From: Paludibacteraceae bacterium
GTDB taxonomy: Bacteria > Bacteroidota > Bacteroidia > Bacteroidales > Paludibacteraceae
DNA: 52,168 bases
Reading direction: 5' to 3'
NCBI GenBank assembly: GCA_017625155.1
Contig: JAGALP010000008.1
Coordinates: 1 to 52,168 of the forward strand
Shown: piece after piece, positions 47,610 to 52,168 of the stretch
How positions within the stretch are numbered: the first letter of the stretch is position 1
How the letters are laid out: each line of letters starts with the position of its first letter
Translations under genes and position numbers: made by a program
Notes under the pieces: model-generated
Databases searched by the model: none
Told to the model about the DNA's origin: nothing
What the model saw: the letters and a program-made list of their open reading frames with translations, nothing else

Positions 47610-49280
47610 ATGGCTATATATGAGCTGAAAACCTACAAACGTGGTGCCCGCCCGCGCAGTAAGCGCCTGCGCGAGCTGGGCGGCACCGGTACTGCTGGTA
47701 GTGGCAGTACCATAGTAACCGTAACTGGTGGCGGTAACGTGGTTAGCCCGATGGATCACAGCCACGACAACAAAAAAGCGTTAGACCAGATTAGCACCGA
47801 CGCTAACGGCTACCAGTATTTAACGCTGGAAAAAGAAGCTACCGACGACCAGGGTAACGCGATTATAGAGCAAACAACCGAAAAAGTTAAGGCCGGATTT
47901 GCAGACGTGGCGCAGGATCTATCCGAAGATAGCCCAGTGCGCCAGCAGTTTTTATCGCGTCTGGCCGACGATGTAGCCAAAGGTAATATAACCTTTGAAA
48001 AAATGATTACGACGCTGGGCCTGGCCATATTCCAGGGCGGCGCCGAGTACGGCCAGTTTGTAAAATCACTGTACGCGGGTATGGGTGCCGGTATCGACGC
48101 CCACGGTAACGCTGAATTTGAGAGCGTACGCGTACGTAGTTATTTTGAGTGCCTGGAACTTATTATTAACCGTCTATCGGCCATAGAGGGCGACCAGATA
48201 CTGACCGAGGGCGACACGATCGAAAGCGTGGACGATCTGGGCGATGGCTGCTACGGTTTACACCTTAAAAGCAAGTGGGACGGATATTTTACCGCCCAGT
48301 ACCCTAACAACGTACTGAAAGGTATAGTTAATACCCTGGCTGCTGGCAGCGGCGTTTACTATACCAGCTGGCTAAGGGTAAACAGTGTAAATACGGCTAA
48401 TAACTATATCGAAGTATCGCTATATCCGGACGACGAAACACCAGCCGGCCAGAATTACCCGCCGTGCGAAATGATGAAGATAGCGCGCTGGGGAAACCAA
48501 ACAGACGAAACCCGCCAAAGCTGTATTTATCTATCCAGCACCGAGGGCCGAATAGTAAGGCTAACCGGCGTAACTAAACCGATTATCGACGCCACTAACT
48601 ACGGCGCCACTTTCGGCACGCTTCCAGAATTTCTTAAAAATATGGACTTGCCGCTGGTTGAGCACCAGGACTACGTATACGCGCGCGGTTTGATCGTCCA
48701 GGATATTATACGTATCGACTACCAGGGTAAACCGATTAGCGAAGTAGTAGACCGCGGCGCCTGGAAAGAGGGCGAAGCCTACTACAGCGGAACACTTAAC
48801 CCGACGACTGGCAAATACGAAATATCCGACGTCTGGTATATGGGCTGTAAATATCGCTGCGCTATGACTGGAACTACTACCGCGCCCGCCTGGAATAATA
48901 CCGACTGGGCGATGGTTGAGGGAAACCCAGAGTTTACCGTAGAGTTTGCAGATACCGACTATATTTTTGATCCGGACAGATTTAACCTAACACTGGCCAT
49001 TATTGCAAAGCTGTATAATATGGACGTAACGGGCGATATTCTGGACGCCGACGTACAGTGGACGCGCTACAGTGAGGACGCCGACGGCGTGGAACGCGTG
49101 GCCAGCGATCAAGCCTGGGCGATTAAAAGAGCTGGTGCGGGTAAATCTATAACCCTAACAACGGCCGACTGCGATTTTAACGGTTACGTACCTAAGACGC
49201 TAAAATTTATAGCCACCGTAACACTGCGCGACGGTATGGGAAACGCAGCGGGTACCGAAAGCGCGATATTTCAGTATTAG
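47610..49280 (+). CDS. Tail structural protein with carbohydrate-binding-like module
   Basis: A 556-residue protein. The N-terminus has a Gly-rich segment and HSHDNKKALDQI typical of baseplate or fibre-attachment proteins. The middle (about 185-350) is beta-rich. Residues about 395-440 (AWKEGEAYYSG...DVWYMGCKYRCAMTGTTTAPAWNNTDWAMV) resemble a small CBM5/12-like aromatic module that binds glycans. The C-terminus is Ig-like (VEFADTDYIFDPDRFNLTLAI onwards). It is absent from element A. Confidence 0.75.
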   Translation: MAIYELKTYKRGARPRSKRLRELGGTGTAGSGSTIVTVTGGGNVVSPMDHSHDNKKALDQISTDANGYQYLTLEKEATDDQGNAIIEQTTEKVKAGFADVAQDLSEDSPVRQQFLSRLADDVAKGNITFEKMITTLGLAIFQGGAEYGQFVKSLYAGMGAGIDAHGNAEFESVRVRSYFECLELIINRLSAIEGDQILTEGDTIESVDDLGDGCYGLHLKSKWDGYFTAQYPNNVLKGIVNTLAAGSGVYYTSWLRVNSVNTANNYIEVSLYPDDETPAGQNYPPCEMMKIARWGNQTDETRQSCIYLSSTEGRIVRLTGVTKPIIDATNYGATFGTLPEFLKNMDLPLVEHQDYVYARGLIVQDIIRIDYQGKPISEVVDRGAWKEGEAYYSGTLNPTTGKYEISDVWYMGCKYRCAMTGTTTAPAWNNTDWAMVEGNPEFTVEFADTDYIFDPDRFNLTLAIIAKLYNMDVTGDILDADVQWTRYSEDADGVERVASDQAWAIKRAGAGKSITLTTADCDFNGYVPKTLKFIATVTLRDGMGNAAGTESAIFQY

Positions 49281-49296
49281 TAGAAAGCTATAGCAA

Positions 49297-50451
49297 ATGA
49301 AAACGAAAAGATTTGATTTTAACTGGAAACCGTTACAGCTGCAAATTTCCTTTGCGGTAGACGGCAGCGTGCCGGATAAACAGAACTATAACGCCGACGC
49401 GCAGGAATATACGCCAGACTATACGCTGACGCCGTTAATTATCCAGCCTAACGTATCTATACTGGATAAAGACGAAGTGCTGCCAGCCGGCCGCATTAAC
49501 CACGCACTGGCAAACGTGCGCTGGTATGAAAACATTAACGGCGTATCGACCTTAATAGCGGCCGATAATGCGAACTACGAAATAACGACCAGCGGCGGTT
49601 ATAACGGCCGTATCAAAGTAAAGCGAAACGCTGCGCCGAAAATACCTATTACGCTGGAGTTTTACGCCGAGTATACAGATACGCGAAATAGCCAGCTAAT
49701 GATCATAAAAGGTACTTACCAAATTAGCTGTAGCAGTGCGTCGGATCTGGTACGCGTGGAGCTTAACGCCGCCGACCAAACCGTATTTAATCCGCTGGCC
49801 GACGCTGCCACGCAGACCGTAACGGCTACCGTATGGGTGGCAGACAAGATCTGCGACGCGAGCAAATACGCGCTGGTTTGGGAAGTAATGGGCGAAGATA
49901 ATACCTGGCATACAGTAGGCAGCGACGACGTACTGGACTACGACGTAACGGCCGCTGGTAATACGGCTACGATAAACCGCTGGCTGATGGGTACGGAAAT
50001 GCGCCTGCGCTGCCGCTGTAAATACAGCGCTGCCGGCGAACCGGCTACGGTTACACTAACCGACGCCAGCCCGCAGGCCGAGGCTACATTTGTGCGCCGT
50101 ATACCTAAGTACGAGTACGAAATAGCCGAAGTGCCGTACAATATCCCAGCCGGTTTGCTTCGCATATCGCCGCGCGCGATTATCCGTAACACTAACGGCG
50201 AAATAACTAACGCCGAAACAGAGCTGCTGCCGCTGTGGTATATCGCTACAAACAAAGCAAGCGGCAGCCTAAGTTATAGCCTGGTAGCCCACGGCAGTAA
50301 CCCGACAATACCTACCGCAAAGATGGATAATAACTACGGCGCGGTTATCGGTTTGGACGTGATAGATAGAGGCTACGCGGGTGCATTTACCGACGCAGCC
50401 GATGGCGCCGTATTCTGCGACGCTGACGGCTCAGTATTGATTATCCACTAA
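49297..50451 (+). CDS. Tail-associated structural protein
   Basis: A 384-residue beta-rich protein (FDFNWKPLQLQISFAVDGSVPD, LTPLIIQPNVSILDKDEVLP, ANYEITTSGGYNGRIKVKRN) with Ig-like strand patterns and no catalytic motif. It is probably a baseplate or tip-decorating protein, part of the four-gene block (47,610-52,007) that element A lacks. Family not recognised. Confidence 0.7.
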   Translation: MKTKRFDFNWKPLQLQISFAVDGSVPDKQNYNADAQEYTPDYTLTPLIIQPNVSILDKDEVLPAGRINHALANVRWYENINGVSTLIAADNANYEITTSGGYNGRIKVKRNAAPKIPITLEFYAEYTDTRNSQLMIIKGTYQISCSSASDLVRVELNAADQTVFNPLADAATQTVTATVWVADKICDASKYALVWEVMGEDNTWHTVGSDDVLDYDVTAAGNTATINRWLMGTEMRLRCRCKYSAAGEPATVTLTDASPQAEATFVRRIPKYEYEIAEVPYNIPAGLLRISPRAIIRNTNGEITNAETELLPLWYIATNKASGSLSYSLVAHGSNPTIPTAKMDNNYGAVIGLDVIDRGYAGAFTDAADGAVFCDADGSVLIIH

Positions 50452-50463
50452 AAGTATATTACG

Positions 50464-50961
50464 ATGGCACGTTACATTAAAGCAAACCCGAAAGTAGCGC
50501 AGTATCTGCGCCTGGAAAATGACCGTAACAGAGTAACAGACGGTAACTACCTGCTGTGGCAGGCCGATATGTTAGCGTTTGGAAGATTAACCGACCTGCC
50601 GCTGATCCTGGGGCAAATAGGCGCTATCGCACTGGCAGCGCACGAAGCCCGCGAGGAACAAGACGGCACTGTAGTACGCGAGCTGCCGATAGCGACAGAT
50701 CCGCGCTTTGTCGTAGAACCGACCGAGGACGGCGAGCCAGCGGAAGATCCAGAAGCTGGCCAGGATCCACAGCCGGAAACTGAGGCACCAGCGGAAGATC
50801 CAGAAGCTGGCAGCGAGGAACCCGTAGAGGATCCCGCCGGCGAGACTGAGCCGACCGACCAGGAACCCGAAGCAGAACCGGAACCGGAACAGCCCGCCGA
50901 AATAGAAGTGCCGGCCGAGGATCCGGAAACCGAAACCACTAACGACGAAACCAAGATTTAA
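50464..50961 (+). CDS. Tail-region protein with long acidic Pro/Glu repeat tail
   Basis: A 165-residue protein. Residues 1-70 are a small globular domain (VAQYLRLENDRNRVTDGNYLLWQADMLAFGRLTDLP). From about 85 to the end it is an acidic tail built of repeats such as PAEDPEAG, PEAEPEPEQPAE and VPAEDPE. The repeats are GC-rich with several GGATCC/GGATCCC copies and may recombine. It could be a flexible spacer or a tail chaperone. Confidence 0.7.
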   Translation: MARYIKANPKVAQYLRLENDRNRVTDGNYLLWQADMLAFGRLTDLPLILGQIGAIALAAHEAREEQDGTVVRELPIATDPRFVVEPTEDGEPAEDPEAGQDPQPETEAPAEDPEAGSEEPVEDPAGETEPTDQEPEAEPEPEQPAEIEVPAEDPETETTNDETKI

Positions 50962-50963
50962 GT

Positions 50964-52007
50964 ATGAGTACAGCGAGCACCAGCAGAACGATTAAATTTA
51001 TAAGCAAAGCCGGAACGTATACGGCGCTTATAATGTCGCCCAGCGGCGATTTGTACCAGGACTACGAGGGTACGACCAACGACGTAACCGCGATTTATCC
51101 GAATTTCGAGACTACGAAACCAGTATTATACTTTATCTGCACCAGCAGCCGAGTAGCCGAGGGCGTGGCAGATCCGGACGCGATGGAATACTATTTTAAC
51201 GGCGAAAAAATTAGCTTTAGTGGCGGCGTCTCTACCGGCACGTTTGCGGGCTATTTTAAGACCGTGGCACCCAGCGGCGACCAAATGTACTACGGTTTGC
51301 AGATCGTTAAAAATATAGCAGCTTTAGCCGGCTATGCGCCCGCAGTTATTAAGATGGTGGCGACGATTAGCTACGGAACACAAAGCGACACGATCCAGGC
51401 CAGCTATACTATACCTATCCAGCCGGCTACCGGTAGCAGCTACCGCGTAACGATCGCGGCGGGCGATACAAAAAATTTCGTTATTACCGATAAGGGCGGC
51501 AGCTGCATACTTAAAGCGCTGGCCTACCAAAGCGGTAATGCTTTGTCGAAAGATCTAACCTACCAATGGGAAAAGATGGGCGCTACCGGCTGGGCTTCGA
51601 TTACTGGCGCTACCGGCCAGACGCTAACCGTATACGCTGACGATATTAACACCTACGGCGAGTATCGCGTACACGTATACCGCGCAGGTAGCGAGATCGG
51701 CACCGATATACAGAGCGTAATGGACGCCAGCGACCCGTACGATATAGATCCACACCCAAGCCCAGAGGACGAGGCGATAACCGAAGATACAACCGGTAAC
51801 GGATCCGTAACCTATACGCCGGTAGTGGTAAAGCGTGGCACCGCGACTAAGGCCCTGGAAACGCAGTTTTATTTCGTGCTGAAAGACGCAGCAGGCGTTT
51901 ACCTCAACAGCGACAGAACCACTGCAAAAGCAAGCCAAACCGTAACCCGCGATCACTGCATACAAGCAGGCGGCGACGTTTCCGTAACCATTACCAGCGT
52001 ATTATAG
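50964..52007 (+). CDS. Tail protein with Ig-like domain
   Basis: A 347-residue beta-rich protein. Residues about 165-250 (RVTIAAGDTKNFVITDKGGSCILKAL, LTYQWEKMGATGWASITGATGQTLTVYADDINTYGEYRVHVYRAG) form a clear Ig-like domain of the kind found on phage tails, which aids weak surface binding. It sits directly before the tail fibre. Element A lacks it. Confidence 0.75.
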   Translation: MSTASTSRTIKFISKAGTYTALIMSPSGDLYQDYEGTTNDVTAIYPNFETTKPVLYFICTSSRVAEGVADPDAMEYYFNGEKISFSGGVSTGTFAGYFKTVAPSGDQMYYGLQIVKNIAALAGYAPAVIKMVATISYGTQSDTIQASYTIPIQPATGSSYRVTIAAGDTKNFVITDKGGSCILKALAYQSGNALSKDLTYQWEKMGATGWASITGATGQTLTVYADDINTYGEYRVHVYRAGSEIGTDIQSVMDASDPYDIDPHPSPEDEAITEDTTGNGSVTYTPVVVKRGTATKALETQFYFVLKDAAGVYLNSDRTTAKASQTVTRDHCIQAGGDVSVTITSVL

Positions 52008-52010
52008 GCT

Positions 52011-52168
52011 ATGAGCGTAACCAGGACACAAGTAGTTAAATTTATCCGTAAGGGGGATAAAGGCGACAAAGGAGAGCAGGGCGCAGTATTGCGAGGGCCG
52101 CAAGCCTGGAGCGACTGCGCCACTGGCTACGCGTTTCAAGCCGGCGGCGCTGGCGAGACCTGGCAGGA
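52011..52168 (+). CDS. Tail fibre, 5' part only (cut by window end)
   Basis: The first 52 codons of a tail fibre homologous to the element A fibre at 12,053. After a different start (MSVTRTQ against MGVTSKQ) the DNA is identical from 52,028 to the window end, covering VVKFIRKGDKGDKGEQGAV and the following aromatic module. The remaining gene, and any DGR following it, cannot be seen. Confidence 0.9.
   Translation, partial: MSVTRTQVVKFIRKGDKGDKGEQGAVLRGPQAWSDCATGYAFQAGGAGETWQ

Larger units (their letters stand above)
17211..52168. mobile_element. Element B: siphovirus-like prophage, right end cut by window
   Basis: A leftward lysogeny module (integrase, lipoprotein, repressor) is followed by a rightward lytic programme: recombination/replication genes, iteron origin, HNH, cos-like site, TerS, TerL, HK97 portal-protease-capsid, connectors, tail tube, frameshifted tail chaperone, tape measure, tail-tip proteins and the first codons of a tail fibre. 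The layout matches HK97-type cos siphoviruses. The right end, with the rest of the fibre and any DGR, lysis genes and attR, lies beyond the window. Confidence 0.85.

Noticed and set aside
1-52168. Assembly duplication of a single phage as the cause of the two-fold gene set.
   Set aside because: VapE, protease, RHH and tail-tip pairs are clearly diverged homologues, so they cannot be assembly copies. Only the 141-bp fibre identity would need a read-level check.

Overview
The window is double-stranded temperate phage DNA from a gut-type Bacteroidota host (Bacteroides/Parabacteroides-like). The pointers are a promoter matching the Bacteroidota consensus (TTTG, 20 bp, TAnnTTTG), A-rich leaders without Shine-Dalgarno sites, BT4734-type primase/helicases, and protein families typical of Bacteroidales phages. 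No tRNA, rRNA, CRISPR array, insertion sequence or clear chromosomal housekeeping gene was found.

Two integrated elements appear to lie head to tail. Element A (about 100-17,210) is roughly 17 kb. It carries a tyrosine integrase behind five phased octamers, a coiled-coil regulator, an AlpA-like excisionase and a VapE-type primase/helicase. These are followed by a GTAAAC iteron origin, several small unknown genes, a cos-like site, an orphan HK97 prohead protease and a tail-tip protein. The right end holds a collagen-like tail fibre, a complete diversity-generating retroelement (variable protein with VR1, Avd, TR, reverse transcriptase) and a lysis cassette (holin-like protein, amidase, spanin-like lipoprotein). 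It has no terminase, portal, capsid, connector, tail tube or tape measure gene.

Element B (about 17,210 to beyond 52,168) looks like a complete siphovirus-like prophage of the same family, cut by the window edge. Its leftward lysogeny module is integrase, lipoprotein and repressor. A promoter/operator region follows, then rightward early genes: DUF2800 nuclease, DUF2815 ssDNA-binding protein, MazG-like protein, family A DNA polymerase, a second DGR variable protein with VR2, PAPS-reductase-like protein, Dam-like methylase, VapE, iteron origin, VRR-NUC, SNF2 helicase and HNH. Packaging, head and tail genes follow: cos-like site, TerS, TerL, portal, protease, capsid, connectors, tail tube, frameshifted chaperone, tape measure and tail-tip genes, up to the start of a tail fibre.

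The two elements share the VapE/iteron replication module, a RHH-like protein, the cos-like site, the protease, the tail-tip gene and the tail fibre. The tail fibre is identical over the 141 bp that can be compared. My main inference is that element A is a phage satellite related to, and able to be packaged by, element B or a close relative. It would have kept the packaging signal, host-recognition tip, DGR and lysis genes and dropped the expensive structural genes. A decayed prophage is the main alternative, but nearly all of its frames are intact. The element A DGR template also matches a variable repeat inside the early region of element B, so one retroelement may diversify a gene of its neighbour in trans.
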